From Candidatus Latescibacterota bacterium (lineage in GTDB: Bacteria; JAAXHH01), in assembly GCA_022823465.1 (NCBI GenBank), contig JAJEHX010000018.1:42161-106160 (forward strand): a stretch of DNA of 64,000 nt, read 5' to 3'. The notes under the pieces were generated by a model that was given only the letters and a program-made list of their open reading frames with translations, ran no database searches and was not told the origin of the DNA. The position numbers and the translations under genes are program-made. Position 1 is the first letter of the stretch, and the number at the start of each line of letters is the position of its first letter. Shown here one piece after another: positions 33,475-42,019 of this stretch.

Positions 33475-34440
33475 ATGACGAATCCGGTACTGAAATTCGC
33501 GGATGTCCCGCTGGTGCGGGCAGCGGAGCGGCGGGGCGATAGGGACTGGCTGGCCGCGCGGCTGGCACGGGAGGATACCCGCGTCATACCCGTCTGGCGC
33601 GACCGGAACCTGATCGAAGAAGGAAGCAGCCCGTCCCTCCCGACATCGCGCGTCTGCCGGGGACGCGTCGCGGGGGACGTACTGGCCGCCAGTTGTGAAA
33701 CCGTGTTCCTGGGCATGGACGAAGATCATGCCGTATTCGCGGCGGACCTGTCCGCCACCGAAGAGGAGGAAGCGGCGGCCGTGGCGGGGAGCATCGGGAC
33801 GTACCATGACCTCTGGCGCGCCGGCCCGTCGATCGACGCCCGAGGGGCCGCCCTGATGGCCTACGCGCGGGGCATGTTGTTCTGGCACCGCCAGAACCGG
33901 TACTGCGGACGTTGCGGCCACGCCACGGAGAGCCGGGAAGGAGGTCACCGCCGCCGGTGCACGAACAAGGACTGCGGCAAAAGCGCCTTCCCGCGGATCG
34001 ACCCCGCGGTGATCACGCTGGTAGAGCACCGGCCGGACGACGGGCGGCCGCCCAGGTGTCTCCTGGGCAACCACCACAGGCCGCCCCCTAACGTCTTTTC
34101 CACCCTTTCCGGCTATGCGGAGCCGGGCGAGAGTCTGGAGGAGACAGTGGCGCGGGAAGTGTTCGAAGAGGTCGGGGTCCGCGTGCGCGCATCACACTAC
34201 CAGGCCTCGCAGCCCTGGCCCTTTCCATCATCGCTGATGCTGGGTTTTCGCGCGCGGGCCGAAACCACCGAGATCGTGGTAGACCCGGGGGAACTCCTGG
34301 AAGCCCGCTGGTTCACCGCTGAGGAGGTGCGGACCTTTGGCGAATGGGGTGACGAGTCGGTTCCGTGGGCTCTTCCCCGCAAGGATTCCATCGCCCGATA
34401 CCTGGTTGATACCTGGTTGTCCGAAGTGTCCGCCCTGTAG
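33475..34440 (+). CDS. nudC: NADH pyrophosphatase (Nudix)
   Basis: 321 residues with the full NudC architecture: an N-terminal NUDIX-like part, the zinc ribbon YCGRCGHATE ... CTNKDCGKSAFPR, the Nudix box GYAEPGESLEETVAREVFEEVG, and the NudC-specific SQPWPFPSSLMLGF motif for NAD(H). It hydrolyses NADH to NMNH and AMP and can decap NAD-RNA. The zinc ligands and Nudix glutamates are intact. Its stop region (CCGCCCTGTAGCG, 34430) is echoed with a gap at 34468. Confidence 0.95.
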   Translation: MTNPVLKFADVPLVRAAERRGDRDWLAARLAREDTRVIPVWRDRNLIEEGSSPSLPTSRVCRGRVAGDVLAASCETVFLGMDEDHAVFAADLSATEEEEAAAVAGSIGTYHDLWRAGPSIDARGAALMAYARGMLFWHRQNRYCGRCGHATESREGGHRRRCTNKDCGKSAFPRIDPAVITLVEHRPDDGRPPRCLLGNHHRPPPNVFSTLSGYAEPGESLEETVAREVFEEVGVRVRASHYQASQPWPFPSSLMLGFRARAETTEIVVDPGELLEARWFTAEEVRTFGEWGDESVPWALPRKDSIARYLVDTWLSEVSAL

Positions 34441-34479
34441 CGCAGCGCCCCATCGTCCAGGCGATGGCCGCCTGTAACG
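34430..34479 (+). repeat. Stop-codon echo at nudC
   Basis: CCGCCCTGTAGCG (34430-34442) recurs as CCGCCTGTAACG at 34468-34479, allowing a one-base gap; TAG becomes TAA. Confidence 0.5.
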
Positions 34480-34532
34480 GGAGAGGCGCCGGAGACCACC
34501 TGACGCAATCGAATCCACGAACGGAGCATGCC

Positions 34533-36062
34533 ATGGAAGATTATACCTCCCTCGTCCCGTACTACACCTTTCCGGCAGATTCACTCGAGGCGCAGGAGGC
34601 CGCGCTGGCGGACAATCCGCTTCTGCAGCGGCTCCATGCGTCGCGCAAGAGTTATGCGGGGGATCCCCACCGGCCCGCGTACCACTACGTGAATCCGGAG
34701 GCCATGCTCAACGACCCGAACGGCCTGTGCTTCTGGCAGGGACGCTGGCACCTGTTCTATCAGGCCTACCCGCCCGAGGACACGCGGCAACACTGGGGGC
34801 ACGCCATATCGGACGATCTGGTCCACTGGCGCGATCTGCCCTACTGCATCTATCCGAACCCGGAGCGTTGCTGTTACTCGGGGGCCGCGCTGGTGGAGGA
34901 AGACCGCGTGATCGCCATGTACCACGGCACGGTAGCGGGCAATATGGTCGCCACTTCCAGCGATCCCCTGCTCCTCAACTGGGAGAAGGTCACGGGACAG
35001 GCCGTCATTCCCATGCCCCCGAAGGATGGACCGCCCGCGCCGTACAACGTGTTCGATCCGTGCATCTGGGAAAAGGACGGGGCCTACTATTCGCTCTCCG
35101 CCGGCACCAAGCCCGAAGGGCCGGCCGGCAAGCCGAGGCGCGCCAACTACCTGTTCCGCTCCGAGGATCTCGCCCACTGGACCTACCTGCACCCCTTCGT
35201 CGAGGACGACGACTACACCCTGGTGGGAGACGACGGCGCCTGTCCCTACTTCTGGCCCATCGGCGATCGGCACATCCTGCTTTTCTTCAGCCACATGAGC
35301 GGTCCCCAGTACCTGATTGGCGACTATGACAAGGAGCGGGACAAGTTCGTCGTGACCTACGGCGCCAAGTTCAATTTCGGCGCGTACAAGCCTTCCGGGC
35401 TCCACGCCCCTTCGGCCACGCCGGACGGCAAGGGCGGACTCGTGGCGATCTTCAACATGAATCACGGCAAGCCGACGGAGGGCTGGAACCAGATCATGTC
35501 CCTGCCGCGGCATTTGACTGTCGATGGCGACGACCTGTACCAGGAACCTGTCGAAGCTCTGAAATCGCTTCGGGAGGAACCGGCCCGTTTCGACGACATG
35601 ACCCTTCCGGCCAACCGGGAGGTGGTGCTGCCCGCGCTGGAGGGCGGCAATACCATGGAATTCGAGGTGGAAATCGACACGGGCGCTTCGCCCATGGTGG
35701 AGATGAACGTCCTCCGGTCCCCGAACCGGGAGGAATTCACACGCATCGCCTTCTACCGGGAACGCGGGTTCCGGGGCAAGAGCCTGCTTTCCATCGACTC
35801 GTCCTACGCGTCCACGGCACCCGACGTCCTGTCCCGCGCGCCCGAGACCGCGCAACTGGCGCTGGAAGAAGACGAAACACTCAAACTGCGGGTCTTCGTG
35901 GACCGGAGCGTCGTGGAGGTCTTCGCCAACGGCCGCCAGTGCGTGGCGCTGCGGGTCTATCCCGACCGGGCGGACAGCACGGGCGTGTCCTTTCGCTCCC
36001 AGGGCGTCGACAGCCGGATCCTTTCCGTCGCGGCGTACCGAATGAAATCGATCTGGGGCTGA
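34533..36062 (+). CDS. Glycoside hydrolase family 32-like protein with altered acid/base site
   Basis: 509 residues from ATG 34533 with GGAG upstream. The five-blade propeller motifs are present: MLNDPNGLCFWQGRWHLFYQ (nucleophile Asp), WGHAISDDLVHWRDLP, VFDPCIWEKDGAYY (RDP-type Asp) and the C-terminal sandwich LRVFVDRSVVEVFANG. The acid/base motif, normally ECP, reads DDGACPYFWPI, so the glutamate is replaced by alanine unless a neighbouring acidic residue compensates. Active relatives cleave sucrose, fructans or inulin. No signal peptide is evident, which implies intracellular action. The 3' end is echoed in tandem. Confidence 0.85.
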   Translation: MEDYTSLVPYYTFPADSLEAQEAALADNPLLQRLHASRKSYAGDPHRPAYHYVNPEAMLNDPNGLCFWQGRWHLFYQAYPPEDTRQHWGHAISDDLVHWRDLPYCIYPNPERCCYSGAALVEEDRVIAMYHGTVAGNMVATSSDPLLLNWEKVTGQAVIPMPPKDGPPAPYNVFDPCIWEKDGAYYSLSAGTKPEGPAGKPRRANYLFRSEDLAHWTYLHPFVEDDDYTLVGDDGACPYFWPIGDRHILLFFSHMSGPQYLIGDYDKERDKFVVTYGAKFNFGAYKPSGLHAPSATPDGKGGLVAIFNMNHGKPTEGWNQIMSLPRHLTVDGDDLYQEPVEALKSLREEPARFDDMTLPANREVVLPALEGGNTMEFEVEIDTGASPMVEMNVLRSPNREEFTRIAFYRERGFRGKSLLSIDSSYASTAPDVLSRAPETAQLALEEDETLKLRVFVDRSVVEVFANGRQCVALRVYPDRADSTGVSFRSQGVDSRILSVAAYRMKSIWG

Positions 36063-36112
36063 AGCGCCCATTTCATCGAAGTCGATCTGGGGCTGAAGCG
36101 CCCGTTTCATCG
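36048..36112 (+). repeat. 31-bp tandem echo of the GH32 gene 3' end
   Basis: A 31-bp block beginning TCGATCTGGGGCTGAAG, containing the stop codon (36048-36078), is repeated at 36082-36112 with 30 of 31 matches, period 34. Confidence 0.92.
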
Positions 36113-36158
36113 GAAGAACGGCCCGGCATCAACGTGCAAAGCGTTATTGGAGGAGAGC

Positions 36159-37208
36159 ATGGCCACCGTGGATGGCGTCGAACTGCTGCAACTGGTCTGC
36201 AACAACGCCTTTGAACCCCGCTGGGAATCCTATGCCCTGGACGAGCTCGGTCCCGATGAAGTCCGTGTCCGCAGCGAGATCACGGCGGCGAAACACGGGA
36301 CGGAAAAGGGGGAGATCACGGGCGAGTCCATTTATTCAGGCGTGCCCATGGACCCGTCGGGCAGGGTCTTCGACCGGTCCCGCGCCATCCCTTACGACCC
36401 GGCCACCTGGAAGCCGGTGGGGAATACGACCGTGGGCACGGTCATGGCCGCCGGCAAGGACGTCGAAGGTCTGAAGGAAGGCGACCGGGTCTATGGTTAC
36501 GGCGGATTCAGGACGGTCCACCAGGGCCGTCATTTCAAGCCGCTGCTTCCCGGATTCACCGCGGAGGCGGCCTGTTGCATGGATCCCGCCAACTTCGCCC
36601 TGGCGGCCGTGCGGGACGGACAGGTGCGGATCGGCGAACGGGTCATGGTCTTCGGCATGGGCGCCATCGGACTCTTCGCGGTCCAGTTGGCCCGGTTGTC
36701 CGGCGCCGTCGACGTGGTGGCGGTCGATCCGATTGCCCGCCGGCGCGAACTGGCCCTGCGGCACGGGGCGACCCTGGCGGTCGACCCGAACGAGGTCGGC
36801 GACTTCGGCATGGCGTCCCGGAGGTGGCTCGATCTCGGTGCGGACGTCGCCATCGAGGCCAGCGGAAGTTATCACGCGCTCAACCAGGCCATACGGGCGA
36901 CCCGCTACGCCGGCAGGGTGGTACCCCTGGCCTTCTACCTGGGGGACGCGAAGGGACTGTACTTGGGCGAGGAGTTTCATTTCAACCAGATCGACATCGT
37001 CTCCGCCCGGGCCTGCAGCCGGCCTCAGCGTGGCCTGTTCTGGGAAGAAGACCGGATATTCGAAACCCTGGTCCGGCTGTTCCGGGCGGGGACTCTGCAG
37101 CCCCACGGCCTGCCCGACCCCATCGTGACGCCCAATGAGTTGCCCGAGGCATACGGCAAGATCCGGCACGCTCCGGATGAAGTGATCAAGGTCGCCGTAA
37201 GGTACTGA
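36159..37208 (+). CDS. Zinc-independent medium-chain dehydrogenase/reductase
   Basis: 349 residues from ATG 36159 with GGAGGAG upstream. The MDR fold is visible: GTVMAAGKDVEGLKEGDRVY, the Rossmann motif RVMVFGMGAIGLFAVQLARL, VVAVDPIARRRELALRHGA and DVAIEASGSYHALNQAI. The catalytic-zinc Cys/His ligands typical of alcohol and sorbitol dehydrogenases are missing in the N-terminal part (ITAAKHGTEKG), so this is likely a zinc-less reductase or a sugar dehydrogenase variant. It belongs to a set of carbohydrate-linked oxidoreductases here. Confidence 0.8.
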   Translation: MATVDGVELLQLVCNNAFEPRWESYALDELGPDEVRVRSEITAAKHGTEKGEITGESIYSGVPMDPSGRVFDRSRAIPYDPATWKPVGNTTVGTVMAAGKDVEGLKEGDRVYGYGGFRTVHQGRHFKPLLPGFTAEAACCMDPANFALAAVRDGQVRIGERVMVFGMGAIGLFAVQLARLSGAVDVVAVDPIARRRELALRHGATLAVDPNEVGDFGMASRRWLDLGADVAIEASGSYHALNQAIRATRYAGRVVPLAFYLGDAKGLYLGEEFHFNQIDIVSARACSRPQRGLFWEEDRIFETLVRLFRAGTLQPHGLPDPIVTPNELPEAYGKIRHAPDEVIKVAVRY

Positions 37209-37227
37209 AGAATGGAGGACGCGGTCC

Positions 37228-38295
37228 ATGGCCCTGGAAAAGCAACTGACGAGTGCGGCGTGGTCCAGCGATCTTGACGCGGCGAAAGCACTGTTGAAAG
37301 AAGACCCCGATGCCGCCACGCACTGGCAGCCTATCATGACCGCCGCCTTCGTGGGAAGCAAGGAAATGGTGAGGATGCTGCTCGAACACGGCGCGGACCC
37401 CAACGTGCTGAGCCGCAACAACCACCGCCACCGTCCCCTGCACAGGGTGCTGGAACACAAGAAGACGATTCCCAAGGGCCCGCATCACGTCGATACCGTA
37501 CGCGTCCTCCTGGAGCATGGCGCGCGCATTGACCTTCGCGGCGGACACAGCCGCATGACGGCGCCCTGTCTCGCCGCCGTTGGCGGGGAAATCCAGTTCC
37601 TGCCCGTGCTCAGGGAGTATATCGAGGAGTGGGATGTCTTCACCAGCGTGGCGCTGGGCGAGGAAGAACGCGTCCGGGCGCTCCTCGACGAGGACGCGGG
37701 ACTGGTCGACGCGGTGGACGAGAACCGGTGGCGGCCCCTGAATTATGCTACGGCTTCCAGGGCCGGCCGGGACGACGCTGCGCTGCAGACGCGCCTGGAG
37801 GCGATCGCCGCGCTGCTTCTGGACCGGGGCGCCGAGGTCAACCGGCCTCCTCCGGCACTGACCTCCGCTATTGGGAATCCGGCCATGATGCGGACCCTGC
37901 TGCACGCCGGGGCGAAACCCGATCCCGGCCTGATCAGCGCCCTGTGGAACGTGGATTACGACTCCGTGGAACTGCTGCTGGAGGCGGGGGCGGACATCCG
38001 GCATCCCGCTGTGGACGACACCTTGAGCGAACTGGTGCAGTACGGCACCTACAAAATGGCCCGGTTCCTGATCGACCGGGGCGCAAACGTGAACGGCAAA
38101 GACGATCACCGTGGGCGCACCGCGCTTCACTGGGCCGCAGTCCGCGGCGCGGGAAAGGACTTCGTTGCCTACCTGCTGGACCAGGGCGCCGACCCTGCGA
38201 TCACGGACCAGGACGGCGCCACGGCCCTGGACATCGCCCGCGATCGGAAACGAAAGACGATTGTATCGATGTTGCTGGAAAGAGAGACCGGATGA
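37228..38295 (+). CDS. Ankyrin-repeat protein
   Basis: 355 residues of tandem ankyrin repeats from near the N-terminus to the end; clear units contain VRMLLEHGADPNVLSRNNHR, VRVLLEHGARIDLRGGHSR, AALLLDRGAEVNRP, VELLLEAGADIRHPAVD, ARFLIDRGANVNGKDDHRG, then RTALHWAAVRGAGKDFVAYL and LDQGADPAITDQDGATALDI. No signal peptide, so probably a cytoplasmic protein-interaction scaffold. The stop overlaps the start of the acetyltransferase gene as ATGA, so the two are coupled. Confidence 0.93.
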   Translation: MALEKQLTSAAWSSDLDAAKALLKEDPDAATHWQPIMTAAFVGSKEMVRMLLEHGADPNVLSRNNHRHRPLHRVLEHKKTIPKGPHHVDTVRVLLEHGARIDLRGGHSRMTAPCLAAVGGEIQFLPVLREYIEEWDVFTSVALGEEERVRALLDEDAGLVDAVDENRWRPLNYATASRAGRDDAALQTRLEAIAALLLDRGAEVNRPPPALTSAIGNPAMMRTLLHAGAKPDPGLISALWNVDYDSVELLLEAGADIRHPAVDDTLSELVQYGTYKMARFLIDRGANVNGKDDHRGRTALHWAAVRGAGKDFVAYLLDQGADPAITDQDGATALDIARDRKRKTIVSMLLERETG

Positions 38296-38777
38296 TCCAG
38301 ATGCGCCGTGCCGGAGAGGACGACTTCGAAGCGATATGGTCGATCTTTCACCGGGTCGTCAAGCGGGCCGACACCTATCCCTATCCGCCCGACACGGACA
38401 GGAAGGAAGCGTACGCGCTCTGGATGGCGCCGCCGAACCGGCCCTACGTCGCACTGGACGCCGATGAGGTGGTGGGCACCTACTATATCCGCCCCAACCA
38501 GCCGGGGCAGGGGGCGCACGTGGCCAACGCCGGGTTCATGGTGGACCCGGACCGTCAGGCCCGCGGCGTGGGACGGGCGATGGGAGCGCACGCCGTCGAA
38601 GAGGCGCGCCGCGAGGGATTCCTGGCCATGCAGTTCAACATGGTCGTAAGCACGAACCACCGGGCCGTGGCACTGTGGCGGGACCTGGGGTTTACGGTAG
38701 CCGGCACCATACCGGGCGCGTTCAATCACCCTGAACACGGCCTCGTGGATGCCCATATCATGTACCGAAAATTGTAG
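38292..38777 (+). CDS. GNAT-family N-acetyltransferase
   Basis: 161 residues. MIQMRRAGEDDFEAIWSIFH, VVGTYYIRPNQPGQGAHVAN and the acetyl-CoA loop DRQARGVGRAMGAHAVEEAR followed by NHRAVALWRDLGFTVAGTIP define a GNAT fold. The acceptor could be a protein N-terminus, an amine or an aminoglycoside-type substrate. It is coupled to the ankyrin gene through an ATGA overlap, which suggests that the ankyrin protein may recruit or regulate it. Confidence 0.88.
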   Translation: MIQMRRAGEDDFEAIWSIFHRVVKRADTYPYPPDTDRKEAYALWMAPPNRPYVALDADEVVGTYYIRPNQPGQGAHVANAGFMVDPDRQARGVGRAMGAHAVEEARREGFLAMQFNMVVSTNHRAVALWRDLGFTVAGTIPGAFNHPEHGLVDAHIMYRKL

Positions 38778-38788
38778 GAAACGCCCCT

Positions 38789-39649
38789 ATGATCCGGAAT
38801 GCCTGCACCGTTGCCGTACTGGTCTGCCTGGCGGGCCTGGCTGCCATCGCAGCCTGCTCCGAACCGACGAATTCGAGCCCCCATCCCGCCGTTACCGCGG
38901 ACGGACCCGACTCCACCGCGGTGGCGGCCGCGAAGTCGTATACCTACGAGGTGGTCCGTTCGTTCCCCCACGATACCGGCGCCTTCACCCAGGGCCTGGC
39001 GATCGAGGGCGATACCCTGTTCGAGAGCACCGGGAACTACGGCCAATCCACCTTGCGCCAAGTGGCGCTGCAAACCGGCGAGGTGGTACGGATCCGCCGT
39101 CTCTCCTCGACGATCTTCGGAGAAGGGCTCGCCCTCTACGACGACAAGATCATCCAGCTGACCTGGAAATCCGGCGTCGGATTCATCTACGACCGGGATA
39201 CCTTCGAGCTGCTGCGGAGCGTATCCTATCCCGGCGAAGGATGGGGCATAGCCTACGACGGGGAGCGATTCATCATGAGCGACGGGTCGCCCACCCTGTA
39301 TTTCCGCGACAAGGTGACCTTCGAAGAGACCGGCAGGGTACTCGTTCGGGACGGGGACGCCCAGGTGCGCAATCTGAACGAACTGGAGTATGTAAAGGAC
39401 GAGATCTACGCCAATATCTGGCAGGAGGACCGTATCGCCCGCATCGATCCCGAAACGGGACGGGTAACCGGGTGGATCGATCTGGAGGGGTTGCTCGAAT
39501 CAGCCGGGCATGAAGAGACGGGCGGCACGGAGGACGTGCTCAACGGCATCGCCTACGACGCCGCGGGGGACCGGCTGTTCGTTACCGGGAAGTGGTGGCC
39601 CCGACTCTTCCAGATCAGGCTCGTTGAAGCGCAGGGATCACCCCGGTGA
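38789..39649 (+). CDS. Glutaminyl-peptide cyclotransferase, lipoprotein
   Basis: 286 residues. The N-terminal signal LVCLAGLAAIAACSEPTNSS ends in a lipobox (AAC). The rest is the five-bladed propeller of bacterial glutamine cyclotransferases: VVRSFPHDTGAFTQGLAIEG, LFESTGNYGQSTLRQVAL, EGLALYDDKIIQLTWKSG, GEGWGIAYDGERFIMSDGS, LNELEYVKDEIYANIWQED, DVLNGIAYDAAGDRLFVTGK. It forms pyroglutamate at the N-terminus of secreted peptides or proteins. It is likely anchored in the periplasm-facing membrane. Confidence 0.9.
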   Translation: MIRNACTVAVLVCLAGLAAIAACSEPTNSSPHPAVTADGPDSTAVAAAKSYTYEVVRSFPHDTGAFTQGLAIEGDTLFESTGNYGQSTLRQVALQTGEVVRIRRLSSTIFGEGLALYDDKIIQLTWKSGVGFIYDRDTFELLRSVSYPGEGWGIAYDGERFIMSDGSPTLYFRDKVTFEETGRVLVRDGDAQVRNLNELEYVKDEIYANIWQEDRIARIDPETGRVTGWIDLEGLLESAGHEETGGTEDVLNGIAYDAAGDRLFVTGKWWPRLFQIRLVEAQGSPR

Positions 39650-39664
39650 TGCGTCCTGACCTGC

Positions 39665-40603
39665 TCAGAATCTGGCCGAAATGGTGAATTTGGTGATGTC
39701 CTGGAGCGTCGAACTGGTGGTGTAGCTGAAGTCGAGGCGGTACATCTTCCACTGCAGGCCGCCGCCGAAGGTGGGCGTTTTCACGTCGCCTTCCGCGTCG
39801 TGCACGTACCCGGTGCGCAGCGCGACGAGATCCCGGTACCAGAATTCAGCCCCGACGTTCAGGATGTTCCCGCTGTCCTCCAGCAACATTCGGTTCAGGT
39901 CGACGGCCAGCAGCAGGCTGTTCGACTCGATTTCCAGCGCTTTCAGCGCGGCGCCTATCTTGAGGTTCCGGGACAGGGGATCCCCCTGGTCCGGATTTAC
40001 GTACTTGATCTCCGTTCCCAGGTTCTGAAGCGCACCGGCCAGTGTAAAGCGGGGTGTGACATTAGCGGTGAAGCCGAAGTCCAGGGCGAAGCTCGTCCCC
40101 ACACCGTCGTCCTCGTCCGACAGGGCGCTTCGGACGAACTTCAGGTTTGCGCCGACCCCCAGCCGATCGTTCATCCGGGCGCCGTAGGAAAGCGAGACGG
40201 CCATGTCAGAGCTGTTGAACGTGCCCTGGCTGTCCCCGGCCGCGCTCACCCTGTGTTGTTCGCCCAGCGAAAGATACGGCACGCTGACACCGAAAGTTCC
40301 GATACCATCCACGGGTTGTACATAGGAGAAATGCAGGTAGTAGAGGTCGTCCGCCAGGTAGGGCAGCCACTTGAAGTAGGTCGCCGACGCATCGCGGCTT
40401 TCGAGAAATCCCAGGCCGCCGGGATTCCACGCCGGCACCATGGCGCCCCGTGCGTGGGCGGCGCCCGTCTCGCCCATGGCCGTGGACCGGGCGTCGGGAG
40501 CGATCTGCAGGAACAGGCCGCCTGCCTGACCGACACCGGCCTGGATACGCTGGACCGGCAGGACCAGCAGCAACGCCATGAGCAGGTAACGTGGGACTTT
40601 CAC
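39665..40603 (-). CDS. PorV/PorQ-family outer-membrane beta-barrel protein
   Basis: 312 residues with a signal peptide (LLMALLLVLPVQRIQAG). The mature start AGGLFLQIAPDARSTAMGET, followed by GAMVPAWNPGGLGFLESRD, is the characteristic PorV/UPF0164 N-terminus, and the rest consists of alternating beta strands ending in TKFTISARF, a terminal aromatic as in outer-membrane barrels. PorV-like proteins take part in type IX-type secretion or lipid transport in the FCB group. It converges on the glutaminyl cyclase gene. It is the strongest taxonomic marker in the window. Confidence 0.88.
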   Translation of the reverse strand: MKVPRYLLMALLLVLPVQRIQAGVGQAGGLFLQIAPDARSTAMGETGAAHARGAMVPAWNPGGLGFLESRDASATYFKWLPYLADDLYYLHFSYVQPVDGIGTFGVSVPYLSLGEQHRVSAAGDSQGTFNSSDMAVSLSYGARMNDRLGVGANLKFVRSALSDEDDGVGTSFALDFGFTANVTPRFTLAGALQNLGTEIKYVNPDQGDPLSRNLKIGAALKALEIESNSLLLAVDLNRMLLEDSGNILNVGAEFWYRDLVALRTGYVHDAEGDVKTPTFGGGLQWKMYRLDFSYTTSSTLQDITKFTISARF

Positions 40604-40828
40604 GATTTAACCCCCTTATCTATGCCATCGGGACAATCTATCTGCGATCAGTTGCGGACTCCATGCGATTTCTGGAAGCGCGGTACCCATTTTTACCGGG
40701 ACAATACATCCAGTCTTTCAATCAGTCGCAAGATAAGCGCGCAGTATGACAATACCATGACGGCAACGTGAAAGTTTGGTAGTACACAAAGATACGCTGG
40801 TCAAACATGCAATACGTCCCTATTCCGC

Positions 40829-41926
40829 TCACTCCGGCACGTCCACCCACCGACGGGACGACGCCGCTTCGAGGATGGCCTCAGCCACGACCTGGGCGCG
40901 CATGCCGTGGTAGAAGGAAGGCACACAGTCCCGTCCCTCGCGGATGGCACTGACGAACTCCCAGGCCTGGTCGAAGCGAAAGGTCTGCTGAGGATCGCCC
41001 GCTTTCGGGTCGCGAGGTGAGCCGGGCAGGGTCAGGAAGCGTTTCGGTACGCTGCGCCGCCGGTATTTCTCGCGGCGCGGACCGGCCAGAATCGCGTAGG
41101 GGGTATGAAGCTGGTACGCGGCAGAACCATCGCTCCCGTTCAGTTCGCAGATGTCGTGGTCACCGCCGGGGCCGCGGCCTTTAGTCAGTTTACCCATTTC
41201 GAACACACCGGTGGTTCCCGATTCGAACTCGGCGATCCACGCGACCCAGTCCTCCACGTCCTGCGGTTCGCAGGGCCCGCCGTCCTCGGTACGGTCCCGG
41301 GGAACGACCTGCCTAAGCGACGCGCACACGGACTTGATCGGACCGAGCAGATTCTCGGCGAAGTCGACGCGGTGGATGCCCATGTCCCCGAGTTCCCCCG
41401 TGGCTGCCATGCGCCGGTACTGGCGCCAGCCCACGGCATGTTCGCCCCAGTCCTGAAGGCGCTGGAAGCGCGCGTGGCGTATCTCGCCGAGCCGTCCTTC
41501 GTCGACCAGGTGCTTCAGGTAGCGCATGCCCGGCACGAACCGGTAGGTAAAGGCGGTCATGTGCCTGACGCCGGCGCCCCGGGCGGACTCGTACATCTCG
41601 ACGGTCTCCGCAACGGTCATGCCGATGGGCTTCTCACACAGCACGTGACAACCCGCCGCTACGGCTTTCAGCACGATCCCGTGGTGGTACACGTTCGGCA
41701 CGGTCACGGCCACGGCATCCGGTTTGACGGCGGCGAGGAACCGGTCCACGTCCGTGAAACCCACGGGGATGTCCCATTGCGCCTGCCTGCGGGCCAGCAG
41801 CCCTTCGTCCACCTCGCAGAGACCGGCGATCTCCACGCCGGGAATGCGGGAAAACCCCGGGTAATGCACGTATTCGCAAACCGTACCGAGCCCGATGAGG
41901 CCGATGCGTAGGTTGCCACCTGGCAT
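40829..41926 (-). CDS. Gfo/Idh/MocA-family oxidoreductase
   Basis: 365 residues. NLRIGLIGLGTVCEYVHYPG is the Rossmann motif, followed by AVTVPNVYHHGIVLKAVAAG and HVLCEKPIGMTVAETVEMYE (the EKP motif), then RYLKHLVDEGRLGEIRHARF and a C-terminal substrate domain with GDMGIHRVDFAENLLG, where the catalytic His is expected. These enzymes oxidise or reduce sugars with NAD(P). The neighbouring ceramidase-like gene is on the same strand about 93 bases upstream. Confidence 0.92.
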   Translation of the reverse strand: MPGGNLRIGLIGLGTVCEYVHYPGFSRIPGVEIAGLCEVDEGLLARRQAQWDIPVGFTDVDRFLAAVKPDAVAVTVPNVYHHGIVLKAVAAGCHVLCEKPIGMTVAETVEMYESARGAGVRHMTAFTYRFVPGMRYLKHLVDEGRLGEIRHARFQRLQDWGEHAVGWRQYRRMAATGELGDMGIHRVDFAENLLGPIKSVCASLRQVVPRDRTEDGGPCEPQDVEDWVAWIAEFESGTTGVFEMGKLTKGRGPGGDHDICELNGSDGSAAYQLHTPYAILAGPRREKYRRRSVPKRFLTLPGSPRDPKAGDPQQTFRFDQAWEFVSAIREGRDCVPSFYHGMRAQVVAEAILEAASSRRWVDVPE

Positions 41927-42019
41927 ATTGCTACTCCAATCTATTCTGCGCCCCGTTTATGTTCGACGCCCTGCTTGAGATCCCGAATTTCAACGTCCTG
42001 ACCAGGGCCCGGACTCCGA

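Noticed and set aside
39640..39670. Hairpin terminator between the glutaminyl cyclase and PorV genes (ATCACCCCGGTGAT)
   Set aside because: The stem is only six pairs with a two-base loop and no T run follows, so a terminator is not supported.
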